DNA from: Acuticoccus sp963704595
GTDB taxonomy: Bacteria > Pseudomonadota > Alphaproteobacteria > Rhizobiales > Amorphaceae
Direction: 5' to 3'
Length of the DNA stretch: 64,000 bases
Assembly (NCBI GenBank): GCA_963704595.1
Contig: OY969922.1
Span: forward strand, 868,001 to 932,000
The position numbers and the translations under genes were made by a program. This document shows, piece by piece, positions 56,272-64,000 of the stretch. Within the stretch, counting starts at the first letter, position 1. Each line of letters begins with the position of its first letter. The notes under the pieces are model-generated. The model was not told the DNA's origin, searched no databases, and worked only from the letters and a program-made list of their open reading frames with translations.

Positions 56272-57999
56272 ATGCTCAACTCACTGCCGCCGGATCGTGC
56301 GATTTCGCGCGCCAACTCGCTCGCCCGCCGCGGCGACCACGACGCCGCACGCGCTCTCATCGTCGAGGGTCTGCGCCGCCACCCGCTCAACCCGCGCCTG
56401 CGCAAGACGCTGCAGAAGCTCGACGTTCCGTCGGTTCCGACGCGCCCGGCCGCCCTCGCCGCCGAAGTCAGGCGGATGCTCAAGTTGATGGAGGACGGCC
56501 GCTACGGCGAGGCGATCGAGCTCGGCGTCGCCCTTGCGGAGGCGCTCCCCGGTGACCTCGTCGTCCTCGTCCTCATCGGCTTCTCGCTGGTCGAGACCGA
56601 TCGGCCGCTCGAGGCGATCCCGCTGTTCGAGACGGTGCTGCGCAAGGCACCCACCTATTCGCGCGCATGGACCGGCTTCGGCACAGCACTCGCGAAGGCC
56701 GGCGAGCACCGGCAGGCGATCAAGGCGCTGCGGCAAGCGCTGGAGCTTTCCCCGGCGGACGTCGGCGCGCTCAACAACCTCGGCTCGTCGCTGCGCAACG
56801 TCGACCGGCACGAGGAGGCGCTGAAATGCTTCGAGGAGGTCCGCGCGCTGAAGGACGGGCCGAAGGTGCGCAAGAACATTGGCACCACGCTCCTCGAGCT
56901 CGGCCGCGCCGGGGAAGCCGCCGAAGCGCTCCGCACCGCGCTCGACATGGCGCCGGACTACTGCGCCGCCCACCGCGACTTCTCGATCGTCCGCAAGTAC
57001 CGGCCCGGCGACGGTCACATCGCCGAAATGGCCGCACTCGCTGCCCGTGACGATCTTTCGGTGGACGACCGCGCGCAGCTCGCCTTCGCAAGAGCCAAGG
57101 CCTACGACGACATCGACGCCCGCGACGAGGCGTTCCAGTGCTGGCAGGAGGGCAACCGCCTCCGCTTCGGCGAGATCGGCTACGACGCCGCGCACGAGGA
57201 AAAGCGCTTCGCCCTGATCCGGACGCTGTTCACCGAATACTCGCTGCCGCCGCTCGACTTCGAGCCGATCCCCTACCGGCCCGTCTTCATCGTCGGAATG
57301 CCGCGCTCGGGCACTTCGCTGTGCGAGGAGATCCTGCAGCGGCACCCGCAGGTCTGGGGCGCGGGCGAGCTCGAAGCGATGCGCCATGCGGTGACCGCCG
57401 CGTCGGAGGCGAACGGCAAGCAGCTCAGCCACGACACCATCCGCGAGATCCGCCGCCGCTACGTCGCGTCACTCGCGGAGATCGAGGCGCCGCACGGCGT
57501 GGTGACCGACAAGATGCCCGCCAACTTCCGCTTCACGGGCTTCATCCGCCTCGCATTTCCCGAGGCGAAGGTGATCCACATGCGCCGCTCGCCGGCGGCG
57601 GTCTGCTGGTCGCTCTATCGTAGCTACTTCAGCGTCCACGGGCTCGGCTATGCCTACGACATGGAAGCCGCGGCGGACTATTTCGCCCACTACCACCGCT
57701 TGATGACGACGCTCGAAGGCCTCTGGCCCGGCACCATCCACGCCCAGTCATACGAGGCCCTGACCGAGGACCCCGAGGCAGAAGTCCGCCGCCTGCTCGC
57801 CGCCTGCGACCTCCCGTTCCACGAAGCCTGCCACGACGCGCGACCCTCGACCCGCGCCGTGCGCACCATGAGTGCGTTGCAGGTGAGAAGCGCCATCTAC
57901 ACCGGCAGCTCCGAAGCCTGGCGCCGATACGAGCCCCACCTCGCCCCGATGCTCGCCCGCCTCGCTGCCCACGGCCTCGCCCCGTCCCCCGCGGCGTAG
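56272..57999 (+). CDS. Tetratricopeptide-repeat sulfotransferase
   Basis: A 575-residue protein in two parts. The first (about 60-230) is a TPR array, with repeats such as SRAWTGFGTALAKAGEHRQAIKALRQAL and ADVGALNNLGSSLRNVDRHEEALKCF. The second (about 335-560) is a PAPS-dependent sulfotransferase fold with the 5'-phosphosulfate loop FIVGMPRSGTSLCEEIL near residue 343, the 3'-phosphate region KVIHMRRSPAAVCWSLYRSYF near 430, and a late catalytic-helix region. Such fusions are common in alphaproteobacteria and may sulfate glycans or proteins; the acceptor is unknown. It lies between the phytase-like gene and yhhQ. Confidence 0.88.
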   Translation: MLNSLPPDRAISRANSLARRGDHDAARALIVEGLRRHPLNPRLRKTLQKLDVPSVPTRPAALAAEVRRMLKLMEDGRYGEAIELGVALAEALPGDLVVLVLIGFSLVETDRPLEAIPLFETVLRKAPTYSRAWTGFGTALAKAGEHRQAIKALRQALELSPADVGALNNLGSSLRNVDRHEEALKCFEEVRALKDGPKVRKNIGTTLLELGRAGEAAEALRTALDMAPDYCAAHRDFSIVRKYRPGDGHIAEMAALAARDDLSVDDRAQLAFARAKAYDDIDARDEAFQCWQEGNRLRFGEIGYDAAHEEKRFALIRTLFTEYSLPPLDFEPIPYRPVFIVGMPRSGTSLCEEILQRHPQVWGAGELEAMRHAVTAASEANGKQLSHDTIREIRRRYVASLAEIEAPHGVVTDKMPANFRFTGFIRLAFPEAKVIHMRRSPAAVCWSLYRSYFSVHGLGYAYDMEAAADYFAHYHRLMTTLEGLWPGTIHAQSYEALTEDPEAEVRRLLAACDLPFHEACHDARPSTRAVRTMSALQVRSAIYTGSSEAWRRYEPHLAPMLARLAAHGLAPSPAA

Positions 58000-58315
58000 G
58001 CGGTCAGCCCGCCGCCGCGTGCTGCGAGCGGGTCGCTGCTCGAAGACAGAGCGTCATGCGGAAGGGCGCCGGAGGGTCGGGCGGCCTCGGGTGAACCCGC
58101 GTGCGCGCCACAGGGCGCCAATTCGCGCTGGGCGCCGGAAAGTGGCGGGGGTGAATGCTGGCGGAGAGGAGAGATGGTCGCCGTCTCGGCAAAGCAGTGA
58201 CGCTGGCCCTGCTGGGGTGTATCGGCGGGCGACCTGCACCGATTGACCCGCACCTTGAGTAGGAACGCGGGCGGCTTCTCGTGGTGCCCAGGCCGCGCCG
58301 GGTGTGCTTACGGCA
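58000..58315. other. Gene-free stretch after the TPR-sulfotransferase
   Basis: About 316 bases without a supported gene. Short reading frames exist on both strands but lack ribosome sites and recognisable protein features. I see no tRNA or riboswitch. The stretch ends at the intrinsic terminator of yhhQ. Confidence 0.5.
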
Positions 58316-58356
58316 AAGAAAAACCGGCGTTGGCCCGGGAGCCATAACGCCGGTTT
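58316..58356 (-). terminator. Intrinsic terminator downstream of yhhQ
   Basis: An 11-bp stem (AAACCGGCGTT 58321-58331 with AACGCCGGTTT 58346-58356) and a 14-base loop lie 22 bases past the yhhQ stop. On the minus strand the stem is followed by a T-rich tract (complement of GCAAAGAAAAA). Confidence 0.85.
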
Positions 58357-58377
58357 TGGTATTCGGTCGGCCGCCCG

Positions 58378-58998
58378 TCAGGCGCGGGCGGTGCGGGCCG
58401 TGATCGCGCGGTAGGGGCCGAGCGCGAAGGCGGCCACCGCAAGCTTGACCGTGAAGTCGGCCAGCGCCCAGGAGATCCAGCGCGGCACTTCGGGTGCGTT
58501 CGCGATGCCGAGGAGCGGCGCGTGCTCGACCGCGAAGGCGTCGAGCCCGAACGGCAGCAGCGCCGAGAAGGCGAGCGTGAAGAAGATCACCGTGTCGAGC
58601 GCCGATGCCGCGAACGAAGAGATCAGCGGCGCACGCCACCACTTGCCGTGCCGCAGCCGGTCGAACATCGCAACGTCGTACATCTGCGCCAGAAGGAAGG
58701 CCGAGCCCGAGGCGAGCGCGATCCGCGGCGTCGCGAGATAGAGCGACATCACCACGGCGATCGCGAAGCCGCACAGCGCGACGCGCCGCGCCAGAGACGG
58801 GCCGAACGTCCGGTTCACCACGTCCGTCACCAGGAAGGCGAAGGGGTAGGTGAAGGCGCCATACGTCAGAAGGTCGGCGAGCACGAGGCCGCCGACCGTT
58901 CCCTGGACCGGGTACTGGACGAGGATGTTCGATGCGACGACCACCGCCGCCATCGCCGCGACGGCGGCGACGAGCGGTGCGCGTTGCGAAGCGGACAT
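58378..58998 (-). CDS. yhhQ: Queuosine precursor transporter YhhQ (VUT family)
   Basis: A 206-residue membrane protein with about six spans. ASNILVQYPV near the start, LTYGAFTYPFAFLVTDVVNRTFGPSLARRV around residues 45-75 and LISSFAASALDTVIFFTLAF around 125-145 are characteristic; the last contains the conserved S-x-x-D-T. YhhQ imports 7-deazaguanine precursors of the tRNA base queuosine. The start is ATG 58998 (MSASQRAP); an in-frame ATG further upstream would run into rpmB. It follows rpmB after four bases and probably shares its transcript. Confidence 0.9.
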   Translation of the reverse strand: MSASQRAPLVAAVAAMAAVVVASNILVQYPVQGTVGGLVLADLLTYGAFTYPFAFLVTDVVNRTFGPSLARRVALCGFAIAVVMSLYLATPRIALASGSAFLLAQMYDVAMFDRLRHGKWWRAPLISSFAASALDTVIFFTLAFSALLPFGLDAFAVEHAPLLGIANAPEVPRWISWALADFTVKLAVAAFALGPYRAITARTARA

Positions 58999-59002
58999 CA
59001 GA

Positions 59003-59323
59003 TCAGCTTTGGATCGCCGTGTCGGCAGCATCCGGCGCATCGGACGCGGTCGCCGCGACCACTTCGCGCTTGATCCGCTGCATCCGCTCGGACAGCTCGA
59101 CGTCCTTCGCCTTGATCAGGAACTTGTCGAGACCGCCGCGATGCTCGACCGTACGCAGCGAGGATGCGGCAACGCGCAGCTTCACACGACGCTCGAGGCT
59201 GTCGGAGATCAGGGTGACGTCCACGAGGTTCGGGAGGAACCGCCGCTTGGTCTTGTTGTTGGCGTGGCTGACGTTGTTGCCAACCATCACGCCCTTGCCA
59301 GTCAATTCACAGCGCCGCGCCAT
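59003..59323 (-). CDS. rpmB: 50S ribosomal protein L28
   Basis: A 106-residue basic protein. MARRCELTGKGVMVGNNVSHANNKTKRRFLPNL at the N-terminus is diagnostic of L28 (alpha-type with a C-terminal tail). The ATG at 59323 is fixed by this motif. It is transcribed away from the DUF3108 gene, with which it shares a 218-base intergenic region. The C-terminal 15 residues are acidic and Ala-rich. Confidence 0.97.
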   Translation of the reverse strand: MARRCELTGKGVMVGNNVSHANNKTKRRFLPNLVDVTLISDSLERRVKLRVAASSLRTVEHRGGLDKFLIKAKDVELSERMQRIKREVVAATASDAPDAADTAIQS

Positions 59324-59541
59324 GGGTTCATTCGTCGGGCGAGCCGACGCCTTCATTCCAGAGAATTTATGTGAGTGGCGGTGAATAGGCACAAAGCCCA
59401 AACCCGTCAAGACTGCGCGTTCTTGGCGCATCCGCGAACAAATCGCAACCCTTGGCGTTTGATCTGGGGATCAGGCTACCATAAAGCAACACCCGCCGGC
59501 GCAATGGGGCAAGAGTGCATGATGGTCCCGGGGAGAATGAC

Positions 59542-60351
59542 GTGAACGCCACTTCCGCTTTTTCGGCTGCCTTCGCAATTCTGGCGCTCGCCCTTTCGGG
59601 CGGTGCAGAGGCCGCGGGCAAGTCCGACGCCGTCAAGGTGAAGGCCTCCTACGAGATCTCCATCGCAGGGTGGGGCCTCGCCCGCGCCAATCTCGACCTC
59701 AACATCACCGGCAACGCCTACGAGGCGGACCTCTTCATGGAGCCGAAGGGCGTCGGCCGGATCGTGACGGCGGTCAAGACGTCGGTGTCCGCCGCAGGCA
59801 ATCTCGCGGGCAACACCGTCCAGCCGTCCTTCTACAGCGTGCGCGCGACCGAGACGGACAAGCCCGTGTCCGTCGACATGTCGATGCGCGCCGGGACGGT
59901 CACGAAGGTCGACGCCCGCCCGCCGCTCAAGGAGCGGCCCGGCCGCGTGCCCGTGACCACGGCGCACAAGCGCAATATCGTCGACCCGCTGTCCTCCGGC
60001 CTCTTCCCGGTGAGCAAGGCCGACGCAAGCGACGCCTGCAACCATACCCTCAAGATCTATGACGGATGGACGCGGTACGACGTTCGCCTCCGCTACAAGG
60101 GCCAGCGCAACGTGTCGACGGAAGGCTTCTCCGGGTCGGCCGCGGTGTGCGCGGCGCGCTGGGTGCCGGTCTCGGGCCATCGCCCCCGCAAGCCGGAGGT
60201 CGAATATCTGGAGAAGAACACCGACCTCGAGGTCACGGTCGTCCCCGTCGGCAACGGTTTCGCGATCCCCTACAGCGTCGGCATCGGCACGCCCAACGGG
60301 CGGATCGTGATCGAACCGAGCTCGATGCGGATCTCCCCCGCCGGCGTGTAG
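59542..60351 (+). CDS. DUF3108 exported protein
   Basis: A 269-residue protein with a Sec signal (AFAILALALSGGAEA). The mature part is a beta-rich domain with KASYEISIAGWGLARANLDLNI near residue 34 and a C-terminal RIVIEPSSM. DUF3108 proteins are periplasmic and uncharacterised, sometimes linked to envelope functions. The GTG at 59542 is preceded by GGGGAGA and yields a proper signal peptide; an upstream in-frame GTG at 59515 would add nine residues. The rpmB-DUF3108 divergent pair is conserved in Hyphomicrobiales. Confidence 0.85.
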   Translation: MNATSAFSAAFAILALALSGGAEAAGKSDAVKVKASYEISIAGWGLARANLDLNITGNAYEADLFMEPKGVGRIVTAVKTSVSAAGNLAGNTVQPSFYSVRATETDKPVSVDMSMRAGTVTKVDARPPLKERPGRVPVTTAHKRNIVDPLSSGLFPVSKADASDACNHTLKIYDGWTRYDVRLRYKGQRNVSTEGFSGSAAVCAARWVPVSGHRPRKPEVEYLEKNTDLEVTVVPVGNGFAIPYSVGIGTPNGRIVIEPSSMRISPAGV

Positions 60352-60375
60352 CCATAGCGGCGGATAAGCGGCGGA

Positions 60376-61159
60376 TCAGGTTTTCGCGGACCTTCGCCTG
60401 GCCGACGTTCTGGGTGCAGCCGCCGTATTGCCCTCGCTGGAAGTCTTGCGCTCACCGGAGGCCTCGCGCCTGCTCGCAGTCCGCCGCTCAGCCACAGGCT
60501 TGGCCTGGGATGGCTGCTTCCCGTAGTCCCCGAACGCGGTGAGAACCTCCTCCATCTCCGCTGCGCCCAGGATCACCGGCTCGCCGATCTGGCTCGCCGC
60601 GATCAGCTGCGCCGCCAGCGCCTCGATCTCGCCCGCCAGCCACAGCGCCTTGCCGAGCGACGGCCCGAACGCGATCTGGCCGTGGTTGGCGAGAAGGCAC
60701 GCGGTTCGGCCCTCCAGCGCCTTCAGCATCGCATCGGACAGCGCCTGCGTGCCGAAGAGGGCGTAGTCCGCGCAGCGCACGTCCGTCCCGCCCGCGACCG
60801 CCACCATGTAGTGGAACGCCGGGATGCCGCGGCGCAGCGTCGAGAGCGCCGTCGCCATGGTGGAGTGGACGTGGACCACGGCACCGGCGTCCGCACGGCC
60901 GGTGTAGATGTCGCGGTGCATCCGCCATTCGGAGGAGGGGCGCCAGTCGCCATCCGCCTGTCCCGTCGTCGCGCACGAACACGATCTGGTCGGGCTGCAT
61001 CCCGGCGTAGGGGACGCCGGACGGTGTGATCAGCATCCCGCTCTCCACCCGCACCGAGACGTTGCCCGACGTGCCCTGGTTGAGGCCGGTGGCGTTCATC
61101 TCGAGGCAGGTGGCGATGATCGCCTTGCGCAGCGCAAGGTCTCTGGGGCGGGCGGCCAT
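60376..61159 (-). CDS. Class II aldolase/adducin-family protein, probable DHAP-shunt aldolase (frame broken)
   Basis: The N-terminal half (LRKAIIATCLEMNATGLNQGTSGNVSVRVESG, then ITPSGVPYAGMQPDQIVFV) and the second half (EWRMHRDIYTGRADAGAVVHVHSTMATALS, then LLANHGQIAFG) lie in two frames joined by removing one G at 60962-60964 (CCC on the plus strand). The zinc ligands appear as H-x-H (VHVHS) and a late His (ANHGQ), with Glu as base. With MtnA and MtnK in the same operon, the likely reaction is cleavage of 5-methylthioribulose-1-P or 5-deoxyribulose-1-P into DHAP and an aldehyde. About 40 Arg/Ser/Ala-rich residues at the C-terminus are unusual. Confidence 0.85.
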
Positions 61160-62271
61160 CAGGCCGCCGCGCGCACGCGGTCCGGGAACAGCGCGGCGAT
61201 CGCCTCGCGCTCGGCGGCCGCGATGCCCTTCTCGGTGATGAGCCCGGTGACGAGCCGCGCGGGCGTCACGTCGAACGCGTAGTTGGTGACCGGCGAGCCG
61301 TCGGGCGTGATCTGGACCGTGGTGATCTTGCCCTCGGGCGTGCGGCCCCACACGTGGCTGACCTCGTTGCCCGAGCGCTCCTCGATCGGGATGTCGAAGC
61401 CCGAGGCGAGGCCGAAGTCGATCGTGGGCGAGGGGAGCGCCACGTAGAACGGAACGCCGTTGTCGTGCGCCGCCAGCGCCTTCAGGTAGGTGCCGATCTT
61501 GTTGCAGACGTCGCCGTCGGCGGTGGTCCGGTCGGTGCCGACGATCACCATGTCGACCATGCCGTGCTGCATCAGGTGGCCGCCGGTGTTGTCCGGGATC
61601 ACGTGGTGCGGGACGCCGTGGTTGTTGAGCTCCCACGCCGTCAGCGCGGCGCCCTGGTTGCGCGGCCGCGTCTCGTCGACCCAGACGTGGACCGGGATGC
61701 CGGCGTCGTGGGCGTGGTAGATCGGCGAGGTCGCCGTCCCCCAGTCGACGGTGGCGAGCCAGCCGGCGTTGCAGTGGGTGAGGATGTTGACCGGCTCGCC
61801 GTTCTTGCGCGCCGCGATTTCCTTGATGATCTCGAGCCCGTTGACGCCGATCTGGCGGCAGATCTCGACGTCCTCGTCGGCGATCTCGGCGGCGCGGGTC
61901 CATGCCGCGGCCTCGCGCTCGGCCGGGGCGAGCGGCTTCAGCGTGGCGACCATCTCGTCGAGCGCCCAGCGCAGGTTCACCGCCGTCGGGCGCGTGGCGT
62001 AGAGCGTGTCGTAGGCGCGCTTCATGGCCTCGTCCGACGCGTCGCCGTGGAGGGCGAGCGCAAGGCCGTAGGCGGCGGTGGCGCCGATCAGCGGCGCGCC
62101 GCGCACCAGCATCGCCTGGATGGCGTAGGCGGCGTCGTCCAGCGTTGTCAGCGTCACCGTCTCCATCGCGTGCGGCAGGCGCGTCTGGTCGATGATGCCG
62201 ACCGCGCCGCGCCCTTCCGCAGGAGACCGTTCCACCCAGATCGTGCGGGTCGGCTTGCCGTTGACCTTCAT
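61159..62271 (-). CDS. mtnA: S-methyl-5-thioribose-1-phosphate isomerase
   Basis: MtnA converts 5-methylthioribose-1-P to 5-methylthioribulose-1-P; it also acts on 5-deoxyribose-1-P in the DHAP shunt. The 370-residue protein has VNGKPTRTIWVER at the start, RGAPLIGATAAYGLALAL near residue 57, the catalytic Cys in NILTHCNAGWLATV near 167 and the catalytic Asp in VIVGTDRTTADGDVCNKIGTY near 247. ATG 62271 overlaps the mtnK stop (ATGA), and its stop overlaps the aldolase start (TGATG). Confidence 0.95.
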   Translation of the reverse strand: MKVNGKPTRTIWVERSPAEGRGAVGIIDQTRLPHAMETVTLTTLDDAAYAIQAMLVRGAPLIGATAAYGLALALHGDASDEAMKRAYDTLYATRPTAVNLRWALDEMVATLKPLAPAEREAAAWTRAAEIADEDVEICRQIGVNGLEIIKEIAARKNGEPVNILTHCNAGWLATVDWGTATSPIYHAHDAGIPVHVWVDETRPRNQGAALTAWELNNHGVPHHVIPDNTGGHLMQHGMVDMVIVGTDRTTADGDVCNKIGTYLKALAAHDNGVPFYVALPSPTIDFGLASGFDIPIEERSGNEVSHVWGRTPEGKITTVQITPDGSPVTNYAFDVTPARLVTGLITEKGIAAAEREAIAALFPDRVRAAA

Positions 62272-63593
62272 TTCACGTCCTTCAGAATTCGCTCTGCGTT
62301 TTCGAGTGCCGCGCGCAGCGAGCCGAGTTCGCCGCGCTCCACCACCAGCATCCGGGCGAGCGCGAGAGCCCGCCGCTCGCACGCGGCGCGGGTCGCAGGA
62401 TCGGCGATCCCCTGCAGATCTGCAACGCCGGCGAGCCCGACAATCCGCCGCGTCATCTTGGCGCCGGCAAAGCCCAGCGTGTCGAGCTCGACGCGGTGCA
62501 GGAAGTTGGTGAGCGCGATCTCGGACGCGTCGGCGTGGTTCTGGTCCTCGAACAGGCTGCGCGCGTACGCGTCGCCGGTTCGTTCGGTGCGCCACAGGTC
62601 GGAAATGCGCGAGGCGAATGCTTCGCAGAATCCCTCGATCTGCTCAAGCAGCCAGTCCTGATATACGCGCGAGGTGACGCCGTCGTAGCCGTCCTGCGCG
62701 AAGAAGTTGAGGAGGAGGTTGGCGACGAGGGCGCCGCAGTCGAACCCCATCGGGCCGTAGAAGGCGAACTCCGGGTCGATGATGCGCACGTCCTCGGTGC
62801 CGTCGTCGGCGCGGTGGACCATGATCGAGCCGGTGTGAAGGTCGCCATGCAGCATCGCCTCGCTGCGGGTCAGGAAAATGTACTTCAGTTCCTGGATCGC
62901 GGCCTTCCACTGCGGGTCGGCCTGCAGCGCGCGCACCGTGTCGTCGAGCTCGGGCGAGGTCCACGAGTTCATCGGATGGTCGTAGTAGGGGTCGGTGAAG
63001 ACGAGGTCCTCGGTGATCCTGCAGAGCGCCGTGTTGCCCGCGAACATCGCCATCTCGGCCTTCTTCGCCTCCGCCGTCAGGGACAGGTCGGAGGTGCGGA
63101 ACAGGCTCTCGGCCGCGAATTCGCCGACCGTGCGCGCCGCGGTCTCGTGCCGCTCGCGGTTGATGAGCGCCTTGCGCCAGATCACGTGGGGGGAGAGGTT
63201 CTCCATCACGATGAGCGCCTGCGGCCCGTCGTAATCGTAGATCTCCGGCACCGAGCCGTTCGCCTTGTCCTGCCGGACGAGCGCGGCGTGCTCGTAGAAC
63301 GAGCGGGACAGCGGGAGCGGCCAGCTCTCGCCGACCAGCCGCACGTAGGGCAGCGCCTGCTTGGCGCAGAGCGACCCGTCCGGCCCCGTCACGATGTAGA
63401 CGAAGTTGAGGTTGCCATCGCCAACCTCGCGCACGGTCCATGTCTCGGGGCTGCCGCCGAGGCGGTCTCGTACGCCGGCGTAGCCCGCCAGTCGGTTCGC
63501 GACGGTGTCGAGTGACAGGGGTTTGTAGTCGGTAAAGTCTGGTACGGCCACGATGTCTTCTTCGCGTGTATGACCTGACGGGATATGACCCAT
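62268..63593 (-). CDS. mtnK: S-methyl-5-thioribose kinase
   Basis: MtnK phosphorylates 5-methylthioribose at C1 with ATP. The 441-residue protein has an aminoglycoside-phosphotransferase-like kinase fold: EVGDGNLNFVYIV near residue 58 (glycine-rich loop), KQALPYVRLVGESWPL near 80 (ATP-binding Lys), the catalytic loop AMLHGDLHTGSIMV near 245 and the metal-binding IIDPEFAFYGPMGFD near 265. I use ATG 63593, preceded by GGAGAGA. It is the first gene of the operon mtnK-mtnA-aldolase. No mtnP, mtnB, mtnC or mtnD is in the window. Confidence 0.95.
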   Translation of the reverse strand: MGHIPSGHTREEDIVAVPDFTDYKPLSLDTVANRLAGYAGVRDRLGGSPETWTVREVGDGNLNFVYIVTGPDGSLCAKQALPYVRLVGESWPLPLSRSFYEHAALVRQDKANGSVPEIYDYDGPQALIVMENLSPHVIWRKALINRERHETAARTVGEFAAESLFRTSDLSLTAEAKKAEMAMFAGNTALCRITEDLVFTDPYYDHPMNSWTSPELDDTVRALQADPQWKAAIQELKYIFLTRSEAMLHGDLHTGSIMVHRADDGTEDVRIIDPEFAFYGPMGFDCGALVANLLLNFFAQDGYDGVTSRVYQDWLLEQIEGFCEAFASRISDLWRTERTGDAYARSLFEDQNHADASEIALTNFLHRVELDTLGFAGAKMTRRIVGLAGVADLQGIADPATRAACERRALALARMLVVERGELGSLRAALENAERILKDVK

Positions 63594-63701
63594 TAGTCTC
63601 TCCAACGCTAATATCTAAAACATGCCGACATCGGTTCGCTGCATGGATGCTACAGCTCAGCGCCCCAGATCGGCGGATTAGTTAATAAAGAAAGGTATAC
63701 C

Positions 63702-64000
63702 TTGCCTCCCTCAGATAAATCAAAGGCGGTTCTCACGATCGCCGGCTTGGTGAAAATTTTTGGGGAAACGCAGGTCCTCCGGGGTGTCGACCTTTCGCTC
63801 GCCGCCGGGGAGGTGACCGCCTTCATGGGCGCCAACGGCGCGGGCAAGTCGACGCTGGTGAAGATCGTGGCAGGGGTCCATCCGGCGAGCGGCGGCACGA
63901 TGACGCTGGACGGCGCGCCTTTCGCCCCCGCTTCGCCGTCGGATGCGCTGGAGAAGGGCATCGTCGTCGTCCACCAGACGATCAACGACAACGTCGTCCT
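63702..64000 (+). CDS. Sugar-type ABC transporter ATP-binding protein, N-terminal part only
   Basis: The first about 99 residues of an ABC ATPase, cut off by the window edge. VLTIAGLVKIFGETQVLRGVDLSLAAGEVTAFMGANGAGKSTLVKIVAGVHPASGG contains Walker A GANGAGKST, and the IVVVHQ segment holds the Q-loop. The style (LRGVDLSLAAGEV, GIVVVHQ) matches sugar-import ATPases of the RbsA/MglA class. The start is probably TTG 63702, after AAAGAAAGG, since no ATG precedes Walker A. It is divergent from mtnK, and the 108 bases between them could hold a shared control region. Confidence 0.8.
   Translation, partial: MPPSDKSKAVLTIAGLVKIFGETQVLRGVDLSLAAGEVTAFMGANGAGKSTLVKIVAGVHPASGGTMTLDGAPFAPASPSDALEKGIVVVHQTINDNVV

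Noticed and set aside
58000..58315. Short ORFs on both strands after the TPR-sulfotransferase
   Set aside because: They lack ribosome sites and biased codon use, and give Arg/Pro-rich products typical of chance frames.

Overview
The window comes from a high-GC alphaproteobacterium, most likely of the order Hyphomicrobiales (Rhizobiales). Four things point there: the aerobic cobalamin pathway with CobG and CobS/CobT, the gene order J-domain protein - cobS - cobT ... rpmB - DUF3108, a tRNA-His with discriminator A73 and a G1:U72 pair, and a phasin and membrane-bound ferritin typical of the group. It reads as ordinary chromosome. I see no phage, IS element, CRISPR array or plasmid backbone. One AT-richer patch (12.9-13.8 kb) between clpS and uvrB looks foreign.

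Layout. 0-2.9 kb: end of a branched-chain amino-acid (Liv) ABC operon (livF-livH-DUF2188-livM). 2.9-4.6 kb: a BCCT betaine/choline-type transporter. 4.9-9.1 kb: a minus-strand tctC-tctB-tctA uptake system ending in an enolase-superfamily gene, divergent from a sulfatase, an aldo/keto reductase and a glutathione transferase. 12.6-23 kb: housekeeping and regulation (clpS, uvrB, 2OG oxygenase, LysR, DUF1624, trxB, ELM1-like, Lrp, PAS protein). 23-26 kb: phasin with an operator-like site, tRNA-His, a sulfotransferase and an FMN-dependent hydroxy-acid oxidase. 26.2-38.1 kb: the cobalamin block: cobK, a cobalamin riboswitch with cbtB-cbtA and a His-rich partner gene, cobB, cbiD, cobE-L-J-G, cobU-Q and cbiB. 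38.2-40.8 kb: fhs-folD. 41.8-45.2 kb: two-subunit aconitase X, ribA and a RibD-C reductase. 45-51.5 kb: nuclease-like protein, M48 protease, argG, mbfA, a CFA-type methyltransferase and a PPOX protein. 51.6-56.2 kb: J-domain protein, cobS, cobT and a phytase-esterase-like protein. 56-60.4 kb: TPR-sulfotransferase, queuosine-precursor transporter, rpmB and DUF3108. 60.4-63.6 kb: aldolase-mtnA-mtnK, which fits the DHAP shunt. 63.7 kb to the end: start of a sugar-type ABC ATPase.

How genes fit together. Cobalt import (CbtAB, under B12 control), ring contraction and methylation (CobG, J, L, K, CbiD), amidation (CobB, CobQ), cobalt insertion (CobS, CobT; CobN is not in the window) and nucleotide-loop assembly (CbiB, CobU) cover most of adenosylcobalamin synthesis. 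CbiD probably stands in for CobF. MtnK, MtnA and the class II aldolase would turn 5-methylthioribose or 5-deoxyribose into DHAP plus an aldehyde.

Quality caveat. Seventeen single-base frame breaks, sixteen of them +1 and mostly in short homopolymers, interrupt otherwise well-conserved genes, including argG and cbiD. I treat them as probable sequence or assembly errors and give the repaired gene spans. No clearly undescribed system is evident. The best leads are the CbtAB-linked His-rich protein, the AT-rich orphan gene and the DHAP-shunt operon.
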